NCBI GenBank assembly: GCA_016235185.1
Contig: JACRLT010000042.1
Coordinates: 1 to 37,916 of the forward strand
DNA: 37,916 bases
DNA from: Candidatus Omnitrophota bacterium
Lineage (GTDB): Bacteria; Omnitrophota; Gorgyraeia; Velamenicoccales; Velamenicoccaceae
Reading direction: 5' to 3'
A program made the position numbers and the translations under genes. Below are positions 21,098 to 29,748 of the stretch, in pieces. The number at the start of each line of letters is the position of its first letter. Within the stretch, counting starts at the first letter, position 1. Under the pieces are notes generated by a model. It searched no databases, was not told the DNA's origin, and saw only the letters and a program-made list of their open reading frames with translations.

Positions 21098-22225
21098 TCA
21101 ACTTTCATGCCAGTATAAAATTTTTTTTGCAGGCATCTGGCGACGATCATAAACACATTCTATTGTTTTTTTAACTTTACCACTATAGCCACAAGTGCTG
21201 ATCCTGAAAATATCCGATTTAACACAAAAATTATCCTTTGAGGCATCCATCAACGCCGCCTCTTCAGGGCCCAAGTTTCCCAAAAATTCAGGCGCAAGCG
21301 AGGACATATCAATAAAAACATTATCGTCTGAAGTCCCGGCAAGGCCATCATAACCCTTCCTGAAATTATCTATTTTCTCCGCCAGGCTATCTGCATAGCC
21401 GGATAATAGCGAAGGATTGTTTAAGCTGATAACTGCCGCGCGGAAGATAACTTTAAATACATCCAAAGATGCGGTGTTGATATTTACAGACCCTGAATAA
21501 ACCGTTACCAGATCTTTTAGCATAGAAAACGTTTCTTTTGCCTTTGCCTCTCTCTCTTTTTCATCACCCGTATCATAAAAATATTCAAGCGCTATTATTA
21601 ACTCTTCCGGCACGCTGAAACCTTCATTTTTAAAAATAGCGCTCTCTATTCCACCAGCCCTATTGTCTTTATCCACATCAAGCCAGTCTATTATAGTATC
21701 CGCCAATCTTTCAACATCGGCAATACCTTTTAATCGAAACAGCTCAACCCAAAGGATACGCTTATCCGGCTCGATTATTTTATTCATATTAAGGCGGCTT
21801 TCTTCATCACGCATGCCATAGATAAAATTACCTCCGGGATCCTCATAGCCTATAACGAATGATTTGTTCTTTCCTTCGCCGCTATAGCTAAAAATGTATT
21901 GCGGCGAACTGCCGGACATATTCACGCCGCACTCAGCTATCGCATCGTAATCCTTCGTAGGAGAATCACTTTTTATATCCTGGCCTAACAAGGCGGCAGC
22001 CTTATAAAATGCGCCTTTTGCCAAAAAAGAGGCACTTAGTTTATCTTTCTGATAGCGCGCCAGCTTCAGGGCGATAGAGGCTCTGTGGCCTAATCCTACG
22101 GCAAAGATAGATAGAATAGCCAATACCCATAAACCCACTATCAAAACTGAACCACCTCGGGACAATAGGCTATTATATTTAAAACAGTGGTATCGTCTTT
22201 TCAAACACAACGGTGCTTTCTTCAT
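21098..22225 (-). CDS. gspK: GspK-type minor pseudopilin
   Basis: Large tip pseudopilin of a type II secretion system. Seen: 375 aa; a prepilin-like membrane helix GGSVLIVGLWVLAILSIFAV preceded by Arg; no Glu at position 5, the known hallmark of GspK; a large globular region with RDEESRLNMNKI, LADTIIDWLDVDKDNRAGG and SVNINTASLDVFKVIF, all typical of the family (the NINTA motif precedes the helix-hairpin-helix-like part). The N-terminus upstream of the helix is unusually long (about 24 residues). The ATG at 22225 overlaps gspJ by 47 bp and has only a weak AAGAAAG site, so a later start is possible. Confidence 0.9.
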   Translation of the reverse strand: MKKAPLCLKRRYHCFKYNSLLSRGGSVLIVGLWVLAILSIFAVGLGHRASIALKLARYQKDKLSASFLAKGAFYKAAALLGQDIKSDSPTKDYDAIAECGVNMSGSSPQYIFSYSGEGKNKSFVIGYEDPGGNFIYGMRDEESRLNMNKIIEPDKRILWVELFRLKGIADVERLADTIIDWLDVDKDNRAGGIESAIFKNEGFSVPEELIIALEYFYDTGDEKEREAKAKETFSMLKDLVTVYSGSVNINTASLDVFKVIFRAAVISLNNPSLLSGYADSLAEKIDNFRKGYDGLAGTSDDNVFIDMSSLAPEFLGNLGPEEAALMDASKDNFCVKSDIFRISTCGYSGKVKKTIECVYDRRQMPAKKILYWHES

Positions 22226-22817
22226 CTTTCTTTTGATCGATTTGCTCCTTCAATGTTAATACGACTCCTACGGCAGCCGGCCTGCCGGCCAATTGGCTCT
22301 TCTGTACATCTCTCTCTTCGCCAGGCCAAGATTCTTGCCAATTGTATTGCGAATCCTTATCAGCTATCTTATAGGCATACTTAAAAGAAATATCTTTGAC
22401 CCCGAGAATAAGCTCTTCGGGCCCTTGAGTTTCGTTTGTTTTTAATGAATCACTGCCGCAGGGATAGCTGTATTTTAACACCTCGCCATCAAAGACATAC
22501 CGGCCTCGGCAAACAAAAGAAGACGCCTCTCCGTCTTGATTTAAACGGTCAGAAATAGTAAAGAATTCGATGAAGTTCCTACCTCCTTTAAAAAACGAAT
22601 CATTCCTTGTATAGATAAAGGAATTTTTTAAATCAGTTTCCAACTTGCTCAAAAGCATTCTTGAAGATTGATAAACAGCCGAAGCAGAATCTATCTTATT
22701 ATAAGCAAATAGCCCTGAGCGAAAAACAGAATATACCCCAAGCATTACCACCGAAGATATGGACGCCGCAAGGAGAAGCTCAACTAAAGTAAACCCCCGT
22801 AAATTAATCCTATCCAT
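22179..22817 (-). CDS. gspJ: GspJ-type minor pseudopilin
   Basis: Minor pseudopilin that joins GspI and GspK at the tip. Seen: 212 aa; the prepilin cleavage and helix motif RGFTLVELLLAAS, with Glu at position 5 after the Gly-Phe cleavage point; then a helix extending into a globular beta domain with TRNDSFFKGGRNFIEFFTIS and RYVFDGEVLKYSYPCG, as in GspJ. The final strand is VVLTLKEQIDQ. It lies 1 bp before the gspI stop and overlaps gspK by 47 bp. Identification as GspJ rather than PilW rests on size and neighbours. Confidence 0.88.
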   Translation of the reverse strand: MDRINLRGFTLVELLLAASISSVVMLGVYSVFRSGLFAYNKIDSASAVYQSSRMLLSKLETDLKNSFIYTRNDSFFKGGRNFIEFFTISDRLNQDGEASSFVCRGRYVFDGEVLKYSYPCGSDSLKTNETQGPEELILGVKDISFKYAYKIADKDSQYNWQESWPGEERDVQKSQLAGRPAAVGVVLTLKEQIDQKKDEESTVVFEKTIPLF

Positions 22818-22818
22818 A

Positions 22819-23187
22819 CTAGCCCTTCTCGAGCATATACGTTAAAAAATCCAATGTATACTCTTTTTCTCGCGCGCTCTCTTTCCAAGACACGGTCAGC
22901 GACAATTGTCTTAAACCCGGCACATCTGTGTCTCGGAATTCATACTTCCAGTTGAAAATCTTATTTTGTATGGTCTCTGAGCCAAAAGGCAAAGCCTGCA
23001 CGCCGGATTCTATCTCCCACACCTTCGCTTGAACCAACATGCAGGCCAATGACATGTTTTGGCTCAGGCGTGTCGCAGACAACGCGGCAGAAAATGACCG
23101 AAAGACAAAAACAACAACCGTAGCCAGAATGCCAGCCGCGATCAAAACTTCAAGTAACGAAAAAGCCTTATTGGATCTTAATTTCAC
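22819..23187 (-). CDS. gspI: GspI-type minor pseudopilin
   Basis: Minor pseudopilin that nucleates the tip complex. Seen: 122 aa, the usual GspI length; prepilin motif KAFSLLEVLIAAG with Glu5; a later globular part with QLSLTVSWKESAREKEYTLD. The cleavage residue before Phe is Ala rather than the usual Gly, which prepilin peptidases tolerate. It overlaps the GspH-like gene by 20 bp at its start and abuts gspJ (1 bp). Confidence 0.88.
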   Translation of the reverse strand: MKLRSNKAFSLLEVLIAAGILATVVVFVFRSFSAALSATRLSQNMSLACMLVQAKVWEIESGVQALPFGSETIQNKIFNWKYEFRDTDVPGLRQLSLTVSWKESAREKEYTLDFLTYMLEKG

Positions 23188-23638
23188 CTATAACACCTTT
23201 GACGATAAGCGAGATCCTATTTTTATGCCTGTTTTCAAAATTAATAGTTACAGGGTCAATGTGGCTGTCAGGATAAAAAAATATGGTTGTCTTATCCAAA
23301 GGTTCCGGCGCAACAACTACGCCCTTAGGGATTTTATATGTTTTTTTAAAGCGGCCGTCCAAATCTTTAGGGCTGCCATTCTCCACATAAAACCCTTTAA
23401 TCTCGCCTTTTTCCGGCAGGATACTCAAATAATGCAGTTTACCCTCTTCAACAGCGCTCCCCTGCAAATAACGGCTTAAATAATAGATATCTTTAACAAA
23501 CCCGTCCAATTCTGCGCTATCAAAAGCTTTTTTTAAGAGAGGGGACGAAAAACCAGTGAGAACACCTGCGATAATAACGACAATGAGAATCTCTAAGAAC
23601 GTAAACCCTTCATCCTTTTTTAAAGAAAATAACATCAT
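23168..23638 (-). CDS. gspH: GspH-like pseudopilin
   Basis: Pseudopilin of the tip region. Seen: 156 aa; prepilin motif EGFTFLEILIVVI with Glu5; a beta-rich C-terminal part with VVAPEPLDKTTIFFYPDSHI. The major pseudopilin GspG normally has a calcium-binding loop and a Gly-Leu-rich PPT motif after the helix. None is seen, so GspH is preferred. The length also fits GspH. A GspG identity cannot be fully excluded, and if it is GspH then the window holds no major pseudopilin. It starts at the base next to the gspF stop. Confidence 0.72.
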   Translation of the reverse strand: MMLFSLKKDEGFTFLEILIVVIIAGVLTGFSSPLLKKAFDSAELDGFVKDIYYLSRYLQGSAVEEGKLHYLSILPEKGEIKGFYVENGSPKDLDGRFKKTYKIPKGVVVAPEPLDKTTIFFYPDSHIDPVTINFENRHKNRISLIVKGVIGEIKIQ

Positions 23639-24859
23639 TTAACGAACGATTAGATTAATCTGGAATATAGGCAAAAGCATGGACAACACAATAAAACCAA
23701 CTACCAGTCCCATGGCCAAAATAACTGCCGGCTCCATGATCTGAATCAAAGTTTTTAAAGCTCTGCTGAGCTCTTTTTCGAAATCCACCGCTACGCGCAA
23801 CAGCGATTTATCAAGCGACCCGGACTCTTCGCCAATCATCACGATACTGGTGACAAATTCCGGAAAAAACTTGGATTTCTTCAGGGCTGAAGAAAGACTC
23901 AAACCTCCGCGTATTTCTTCTTTAAAATTCTCTGCCTCGGATTTCAAAACGGTGTTTTCAAGAACGGATGCCGATATCTCAAGAGCTTGCGTTATCGGTA
24001 TGCCACTTGAAAGCAGTAAAGAAAGAGTGCGCATAAAACGGCTGACCTCGGCCTTCAATATGATCTGCCCCAAAAGAAAAGCCTCAATCCTAAAACGATC
24101 CAGGGATAGTCGCCCTAGTGGACTGCGCACTACGCGCCGCACAAATAATACCAAAACAAATATAACTAAAGACACGAGCCAGCCATTTTTCTGCAGATAG
24201 TCCGAAACAGCTATCAATATCCGTGTTGGCAAAGGCAAAAGCTGACCCATATCCTCAAACATGCTAACCAATCGAGGGATAACAAACAAAATAAGCACAA
24301 GCACCGTAACTATTCCAACTATTAAGATAAATAAGGGATAAATCAGGCTAGCTTGTACCGAATTCTTAAATTCGTCTTCCTTCTCAATAAAATCTGACAA
24401 ATTCTTCAAGGTTACTGCTAACGTTCCTCCGACTTCTCCTGTATGAATCATGGCACGGTATAAATCGGAGAACAGGTGCGGATAAACCGAAAAGCTTTCC
24501 GACAAAGTTTTGCCGTCTTTAATCCGGTGCGCTACATCATCTAAAACAATTTTAAGATATTTATTCTGCGCCTGATTTGAAATAATATGGATGGCTTTAA
24601 TTACGTTGACTCCAGATTCAAGCAGGCTAGCTAACTGGCGCGTAAACAACACAATTTCTTTACTTGGAATCTTTCTGAACCCAAAAAAACTTTTTTTCTC
24701 CAAAAAGAATAATTCTGTCGTTACCGAAATTGGAAAATAACCCATTCTGGTAAGCTTGGCCACAGCTTCCTGCTCGGATTTGGCTTCGATATCTCCTTGA
24801 GTAACCTCGTTAGGGCGGGATTTGGCTATGTAGTGGAATCGCGGCATGACCGAGATCAA
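23639..24859 (-). CDS. gspF: GspF inner-membrane secretion platform protein
   Basis: Polytopic platform that organises pseudopilus assembly with GspE. Seen: 406 aa; the start MPRFHYIAKSR is typical; two repeated T2SS-F domains, each of the form LLxSGVNVIKAIxII / LLSSGIPITQALEIS, with IHTGEVGGTLAVTL and IGEESGSLDKSLL after them. Three membrane helices are present, near 170-190, 220-240 and 375-400. It overlaps the GspE stop by 4 bp (ATGA), so translation is probably coupled. A PilC origin is possible, but the neighbours are all Gsp-type. Confidence 0.93.
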   Translation of the reverse strand: MISVMPRFHYIAKSRPNEVTQGDIEAKSEQEAVAKLTRMGYFPISVTTELFFLEKKSFFGFRKIPSKEIVLFTRQLASLLESGVNVIKAIHIISNQAQNKYLKIVLDDVAHRIKDGKTLSESFSVYPHLFSDLYRAMIHTGEVGGTLAVTLKNLSDFIEKEDEFKNSVQASLIYPLFILIVGIVTVLVLILFVIPRLVSMFEDMGQLLPLPTRILIAVSDYLQKNGWLVSLVIFVLVLFVRRVVRSPLGRLSLDRFRIEAFLLGQIILKAEVSRFMRTLSLLLSSGIPITQALEISASVLENTVLKSEAENFKEEIRGGLSLSSALKKSKFFPEFVTSIVMIGEESGSLDKSLLRVAVDFEKELSRALKTLIQIMEPAVILAMGLVVGFIVLSMLLPIFQINLIVR

Positions 24860-26565
24860 CCCTCCTGCTGCGTAACACGAATAACCTCTGTCAATGTCGT
24901 CAGGCCATCTAAAACTTTAGCAAGGCCGTCCTGCCTTAAGGTGCGCATACCTTGAGTTATAGCTTTTTGCCTAATCTGCTGGCTTGAAGCCCGATTCAAG
25001 ATCATTTCACGCAAAGGTTCTGTAATGACTAAAATCTCATGTATACCGGTGCGCCCGCGATAACCGGTAAAACGGCACTCTGGACATCCCTTGCCTTCAT
25101 AAAGTTCTGTTTTATAAAACTCTGCTTGAAGATCACGGAAGTGCTTCAATATTTCGTCCTTTGCTTTCTGCGGCAATGGCTCTTTGCAGCGTGGGCATAT
25201 AACCCTAACCAAGCGCTGGGCCATCAGGCATTCAAGGGAAGAAGAAACCAAGAACGGCTCAACACCCATATCAATAAGCCTTGTCACGGCTCCAGCAGCA
25301 TCATTGGTATGCAGCGTTGAAAAAACCAAATGCCCGGTAAGAGCGCTTCTTATGGAAATTTCGGCTGTTTCATAATCGCGGACTTCTCCGACCATCATCA
25401 CGTCAGGATCGTGCCTAAGCATATGCCTCAAGGCTGTGGAAAAAGTAAAGCCGATTTGTGGCACAACCTGAATCTGATTCACGCCTCTTAACTGATATTC
25501 AACAGGGTCTTCTATCGTGATTATTTTTTTAGCGCTTGAGTTAATCCGCGCAAGGCACGCATAAAGTGTCGTAGACTTGCCTGAACCGGTAGGGCCTGTC
25601 ACAAAAATAATCCCGTGGGGCCTCGTAATAACTTTTTCAATTATGTCCAGATCCTCACGGGATAACCCTAAATTTTTCAATTCCAGGAAAAACGCCGAAC
25701 TCAAGACCCTTATCTGCACAGCTTCGCCAAAAATGGTCGGAATAATAGAAACACGCAAATCTAATTCCTGGTCGCCTACTTTTATCTTTATACGGCCGTC
25801 CTGCGGCAGACGGCGCTCAGCGATATCCAGACCTGCCATGATCTTGATGCGGGAAACAATCGCCGGATGGAAATACCTTATTGTATCGGGTATATTAATA
25901 TCATAAAGGACACTATCAATCCTGAAACGAGTACGCAGCTCATCCTGAAACGGCTCAAGGTGTATGTCTGTCGCCCTCTCCTTAATAGCCTCAGATAATA
26001 TTTGGTTGACGAATTTTACGATAGAGGCTTCTTCGGCAAGCGCCCCTATGTCCTCCACCCCGGCTAATTTTGTTTTTGACTCCTCGAAAACAGGCTTTTG
26101 CGCAATGATCTTTTCAAGCGTCTCAGCGCCAATACCGTAATATTTACGTATAGCCTCCTGGATCTCAACTTCAGTAGCCAATACGCCCCTGACCTCAAAA
26201 CCTAACAACAGCCTCATATCGTCCAAAATGCGGACATTTAAAGGATCAGCCATTGCCACAACAAGATGGCCTTCCTTAAACTCTATAGGCATTATCTTAT
26301 AATGGCTGGCAAACTTAGCCGGGACTCTACCTACGACATCTACGGCGATTTCTTTCTCCTTTAACCTGATATATGCCACATTAAGATGACGAGAAAGGGT
26401 AACAAATACCTTCTCTTCTGTGGTAAAACCCAGCTTCACCAACGTCGTACAAATAAAATCTCCAGTCTTTTTCTGCTCTCTTAAGCCGATATCTAATTGA
26501 TCTGGAGTAATTACACCTTCATCAATCAGCAATTCTCCGATCAAAATATCATCACGCATTGGCAT
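24856..26565 (-). CDS. gspE: GspE secretion ATPase
   Basis: Cytoplasmic hexameric ATPase that powers pseudopilus assembly. Seen: 569 aa; an MshEN-type N-terminal domain (about 10-140), a feature also linked to c-di-GMP binding in some ATPases; Walker A GPTGSGKST at 324-332; the Asp box and Walker B region IITIEDPVEYQL and MVGEVRDYETAEI; a His box near GHLVFSTLHTND; and a tetracysteine zinc site with CPRC (457-460) and CPEC (494-497). All catalytic motifs are intact. First Gsp gene of the operon, 17 bp after the chromate-transporter gene. A PilB identity is the main alternative; gspF-K downstream favour GspE. Confidence 0.94.
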   Translation of the reverse strand: MPMRDDILIGELLIDEGVITPDQLDIGLREQKKTGDFICTTLVKLGFTTEEKVFVTLSRHLNVAYIRLKEKEIAVDVVGRVPAKFASHYKIMPIEFKEGHLVVAMADPLNVRILDDMRLLLGFEVRGVLATEVEIQEAIRKYYGIGAETLEKIIAQKPVFEESKTKLAGVEDIGALAEEASIVKFVNQILSEAIKERATDIHLEPFQDELRTRFRIDSVLYDINIPDTIRYFHPAIVSRIKIMAGLDIAERRLPQDGRIKIKVGDQELDLRVSIIPTIFGEAVQIRVLSSAFFLELKNLGLSREDLDIIEKVITRPHGIIFVTGPTGSGKSTTLYACLARINSSAKKIITIEDPVEYQLRGVNQIQVVPQIGFTFSTALRHMLRHDPDVMMVGEVRDYETAEISIRSALTGHLVFSTLHTNDAAGAVTRLIDMGVEPFLVSSSLECLMAQRLVRVICPRCKEPLPQKAKDEILKHFRDLQAEFYKTELYEGKGCPECRFTGYRGRTGIHEILVITEPLREMILNRASSQQIRQKAITQGMRTLRQDGLAKVLDGLTTLTEVIRVTQQEG

Positions 26566-26582
26566 AGTTTTCTTCCTCCGTA

Positions 26583-27107
26583 CTAAAACCTTACAAGAGC
26601 TCCGAACAGGCCAGCAAGAATAATAATGACTGCGGGATCAATTTTAGTATACGCAAATAGCGCAAAAGCTGCAACAACAATGCACAAAGATTGCCAACGG
26701 GCCAGCTGGCCGATATCTATTGCCTGAAACGCAACCGCCAGTATCATGGCAAAGACAACAAGCTGGATCATGGAAAAAGCCCCCTTTACCGCAGGGTTCT
26801 GCCTGAATTTGAAATATAAAAACGACGCAGCCATGACGCAGACAGCCGGAGCCAGAAGGTTGGCAAAATTGGCTATCAAAACGCCCCATAGCCCACCCAT
26901 CTTATAACCGGTGTAGGTGGCGTATTTGACCGAGATGGCACCCGGGAAGATCTTGACAAAACCCGAGATATCAAGAAATTCAGGCTTGGATAACCATTGA
27001 TACTTCTCAACGATCTCTTTTTCCGTCAAAGGCAGAAAAGAATACGCACCGCCTATAGCAAACAAGCCGATCTTGAAGAACGATAGGAATAATTGCAAGT
27101 AGATCAT
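26583..27107 (-). CDS. Half-size chromate transporter (ChrA family, single CHR domain)
   Basis: Family members export chromate or related oxyanions; the substrate here is not known. Seen: 174 aa with about five hydrophobic segments; the CHR-domain signature SFFKIGLFAIGGAYSFLP near residues 9-26; and GFVKIFPGAISVKYATYTGYKMGG, the PGP-type loop, here FPGAIS. Single-domain members usually work as an adjacent N/C pair; no partner gene is next to it. It lies 13 bp after the AsmA-like gene and 17 bp before gspE, so it appears to be in the secretion operon. It may have been inserted there without functional linkage. Confidence 0.85.
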   Translation of the reverse strand: MIYLQLFLSFFKIGLFAIGGAYSFLPLTEKEIVEKYQWLSKPEFLDISGFVKIFPGAISVKYATYTGYKMGGLWGVLIANFANLLAPAVCVMAASFLYFKFRQNPAVKGAFSMIQLVVFAMILAVAFQAIDIGQLARWQSLCIVVAAFALFAYTKIDPAVIIILAGLFGALVRF

Positions 27108-27120
27108 TTCTTGAGGCTCG

Positions 27121-29193
27121 TCATTCTACTTCCATCGATTCTACCATAGTATTAACCTGTCGCTGCAGGAAGCGCTTGTTGCGTTCAGGCAAAAGATTAG
27201 AAAGCTTGTCTTTAAATTCATTCTTAAGCCATAGGACGCGCGGGCTGGCCAAGTATGAAGATATTTTAAAAGAAAAAACGACAAAAGGCTCATCGTGGCG
27301 GATATAAGTTAATATCTTTTTAAATTGCTTGGACTCGTTCATCAATTGCGTAGATAAGCTGGTGACCAAAAACCCCTCAATCTTATCATAGGAAGATATC
27401 TTGGCGTCCAAAGTGCCCTTCACTTCCGGTGACTCTAATTTTACTTGAGAACTATATTCTCCCCTGCCTCCGGAGAAAAAGATGGATAACTCATCGAAAT
27501 CGACTTTTTTCAACGAAGGTACACCCAGAAAATCGGAGACGGCGTTCAAAAGAGAGTTCTGCTCGATGATCCCATCGCTGATAAATAATTGCCCCTTGAA
27601 CATATCCGCCGCATGCGTATCGAATCTTAAATCACCGTCGAGCTTTCCCAAGAACGCATAGGACGACTCCGGAGACTTTGCAAAAAAATCACCCAAATTG
27701 ACGCCGCGCAGATGCGCTTCCCCCTTAATAGCGGGCTTGGCATTCTGCGTAGTAAAATCAACCTGGCCTTCCAGCATACCGCCGTAACAGCTGCCCCTTA
27801 TGTTACCCAAGCTAAAACCTTCTTTGCCGCGCTCAAGCACGCAAAAAGGATGTTTAAAACTGATCATCCTGCTTGAGATCTTTTCCTTAGACGAAGCTGC
27901 CGCGTGTTCAACGGTCAATCCGGCTTTTAATGTCTCCACGTTGACTGAAAGCCCTTCTTTATACCCCAGGCGAAAATCCTCAAATTCAAAGTTCAGCGTA
28001 TTTACCGCCTCACTCGAAAGATATCTTATCCTTGTCTTGGCTTTCCCGAAAAGTTCTTTCTCCAACCCGTCTGCCTCCAACTCCAGCACAAAGGCCGGAC
28101 TACGGGCAACCTGGTTTAACGAAAAAAGCCTCAATATAAGATGCGGATATGGCCCTTGAGTGACGGCAAAATCCGCGGTCAGAGGTATATTATTAATGAA
28201 AAGCGAAGAACCTTGGCTGATCATATGGTCCCGCGCCACAACTGCCGAACCATTGATCTTACTTAACAATAGCGTGTCAAAAAAATTAAGTTCGGCATTC
28301 GCGATCCTGACATTAAGGATCGCCTTTAGGTCTTGAGCTGGCCCGGAAACTTGCAGCCTGGCGTCAAGCACGCCGCGTGCATGCACATTCTCCTGGTTAA
28401 GCATCGGAAAATCATCAAGGATGATGTTCAAAAAATCAATACTCAAGTCTATCTTCGGTTCCTTAAACACATCATCGATACGGCCGCTTCCTGTAAATTT
28501 AAGGACAGAATTGCTTACTTCAAAGCGCGAGATGGCTAAATTGCCGCCGTCTATCTGGGATTCAAAAACATAATCAAACGGCTTATAAAATGGGCTCCCC
28601 GAAAAAATATCGGCCTCCGGAAACGCGGGCACCTGTATCTTTTTTAACAAGAGATCCCCGCGGGATATTAACATATTCCCCTTTATCGAAGAAAAATACC
28701 CCTTGATGTCGGCAAGAACCATATCGCTCAAACTGATATCGGTGCCGGCTATATATGTTGTCTCAAAAAACTCGACCGGCATGTCTATCTTCCATAATGC
28801 CTTGTCCAATAAGAGCGACAGGTGCGAGGCTTTTGCGGTATTGAAACGTGCCCGGCTAAAACGGATGTTTTTAATGCGGACCTTGCGGTCTTTAAGGGAC
28901 AACACATCAAAACCTATGTCTGCCCTGCGGCCTAAAAAGATAAGCTCGCCGTCCTTACGGCACTCCAGGCCATACATGGTAACACCCCGCAGGAGATTAA
29001 AATAGGCAAAGCGGACATTGAAATAAAAACCCGGTATGCTTTCTTCGACGACACGCCCGACGTCTTTTAAGGCGCGATTTAAGATAATAGAAAAAGAAAT
29101 ATTGACTAGCGCAAGAAATACGCAGGAAGTGACAACGACATAAAGCAGGACACGGATCTTTTTACGGTGAGAGCTCAAGGAAAATTTTATCAT
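27121..29193 (-). CDS. AsmA-like periplasmic envelope protein
   Basis: Probably a bridge-like lipid-transfer or outer-membrane biogenesis protein. Seen: about 690 aa; one N-terminal membrane helix (VLLYVVVTSCVFLALVNISF) after a basic stretch SSHRKKIR; a long series of beta strands with AsmA/DUF3971-like pattern; and a C-terminal AsmA-type end (LDGDLRFDTHAADMFKGQLF, FLGVPSLKKVDFDELSIFFS). The start is uncertain: ATG at 29193 (MIKFSLSSHRKK) is preferred because it places the basic cluster and helix at the N-terminus. ATG 29220 and TTG 29232 are in frame, and all three overlap the preceding lipoprotein gene. No strong ribosome-binding site is seen at any of them. Confidence 0.78.
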   Translation of the reverse strand: MIKFSLSSHRKKIRVLLYVVVTSCVFLALVNISFSIILNRALKDVGRVVEESIPGFYFNVRFAYFNLLRGVTMYGLECRKDGELIFLGRRADIGFDVLSLKDRKVRIKNIRFSRARFNTAKASHLSLLLDKALWKIDMPVEFFETTYIAGTDISLSDMVLADIKGYFSSIKGNMLISRGDLLLKKIQVPAFPEADIFSGSPFYKPFDYVFESQIDGGNLAISRFEVSNSVLKFTGSGRIDDVFKEPKIDLSIDFLNIILDDFPMLNQENVHARGVLDARLQVSGPAQDLKAILNVRIANAELNFFDTLLLSKINGSAVVARDHMISQGSSLFINNIPLTADFAVTQGPYPHLILRLFSLNQVARSPAFVLELEADGLEKELFGKAKTRIRYLSSEAVNTLNFEFEDFRLGYKEGLSVNVETLKAGLTVEHAAASSKEKISSRMISFKHPFCVLERGKEGFSLGNIRGSCYGGMLEGQVDFTTQNAKPAIKGEAHLRGVNLGDFFAKSPESSYAFLGKLDGDLRFDTHAADMFKGQLFISDGIIEQNSLLNAVSDFLGVPSLKKVDFDELSIFFSGGRGEYSSQVKLESPEVKGTLDAKISSYDKIEGFLVTSLSTQLMNESKQFKKILTYIRHDEPFVVFSFKISSYLASPRVLWLKNEFKDKLSNLLPERNKRFLQRQVNTMVESMEVE

Positions 29194-29710
29194 CGCGGAA
29201 GACTTTGATCTTATCAACATAGTCGTAGACAAGGTAGGAATGTTTGAACAGCGACTTATAAGAACGCGGGGCCTTCTTGTCGTAGAAGATCAAGAAGAGC
29301 GGTTGAGAAAAAAGTTCTTTCCTGATCTCGCTAACAAGGGCGTCTTCCTGCACCCCCAATGCCTCTTCTTTATTTACGCTCGTCAGGATCTTATAGATTA
29401 TAAGCTTGGCAAACACTGCGCCTTTGTGCTTCGGGTGCGCATGGATATAATCAGACAGGCTTTTGAGGGAATTGAAGTAATCGGCGTTATCGAAGTAATA
29501 CTCGCCCACTGCAAAGGCCGCTTGCGGCGCATACGGTGATCTTGGGTCGTCTTTAACGAGCGATTTAAAATTCAGGATGGCAAAATAAGCACGCCCCTCC
29601 TTATAATCCTGCAGGCCTTCCCTATACTGTTCCCCGGTCGTGGAAAAAGTAGCGCATCCGGCTGCGCACACCAGTAGTACAAAACAAATGTACAAGAAAA
29701 GTTTTTTCAT
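29162..29710 (-). CDS. BamD/YfiO-like TPR lipoprotein
   Basis: An outer-membrane lipoprotein with tetratricopeptide-like helices, possibly a BamD-type assembly factor. Seen from the ATG at 29710: signal peptide KKLFLYICFVLLVCAAGC, with lipobox AAGC and lipidated Cys19. Three TPR-like units follow (YKEGRAYFAILNFKSLVKD, AAFAVGEYYFDNADYFNSLK, AVFAKLIIYKILTSVNKEE), as in BamD. Length about 182 aa is shorter than usual BamD (about 245), with perhaps two TPRs fewer. The end is charged and without TPR pattern. The upstream TTG at 29728 is rejected because the signal peptide begins at 29710. It is probably the first gene of the long AsmA/chromate/Gsp operon. Confidence 0.75.
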   Translation of the reverse strand: MKKLFLYICFVLLVCAAGCATFSTTGEQYREGLQDYKEGRAYFAILNFKSLVKDDPRSPYAPQAAFAVGEYYFDNADYFNSLKSLSDYIHAHPKHKGAVFAKLIIYKILTSVNKEEALGVQEDALVSEIRKELFSQPLFLIFYDKKAPRSYKSLFKHSYLVYDYVDKIKVFRDDKIFLELSP

Positions 29711-29719
29711 ACTGTGCTT

Positions 29720-29748
29720 ATTATACAACGAATGGGCGGCTTAACCAA
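29720..29748 (-). promoter_or_regulatory. Predicted promoter of the lipoprotein/AsmA/Gsp operon
   Basis: TTGGTT (29748-29743), 17 bp, TATAAT (29725-29720) on the minus strand. The expected start point (about 29713) lies only 2-4 bases before the ATG at 29710, so the mRNA would be leaderless or nearly so. That agrees with the lack of a ribosome-binding site there. Confidence 0.5.
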
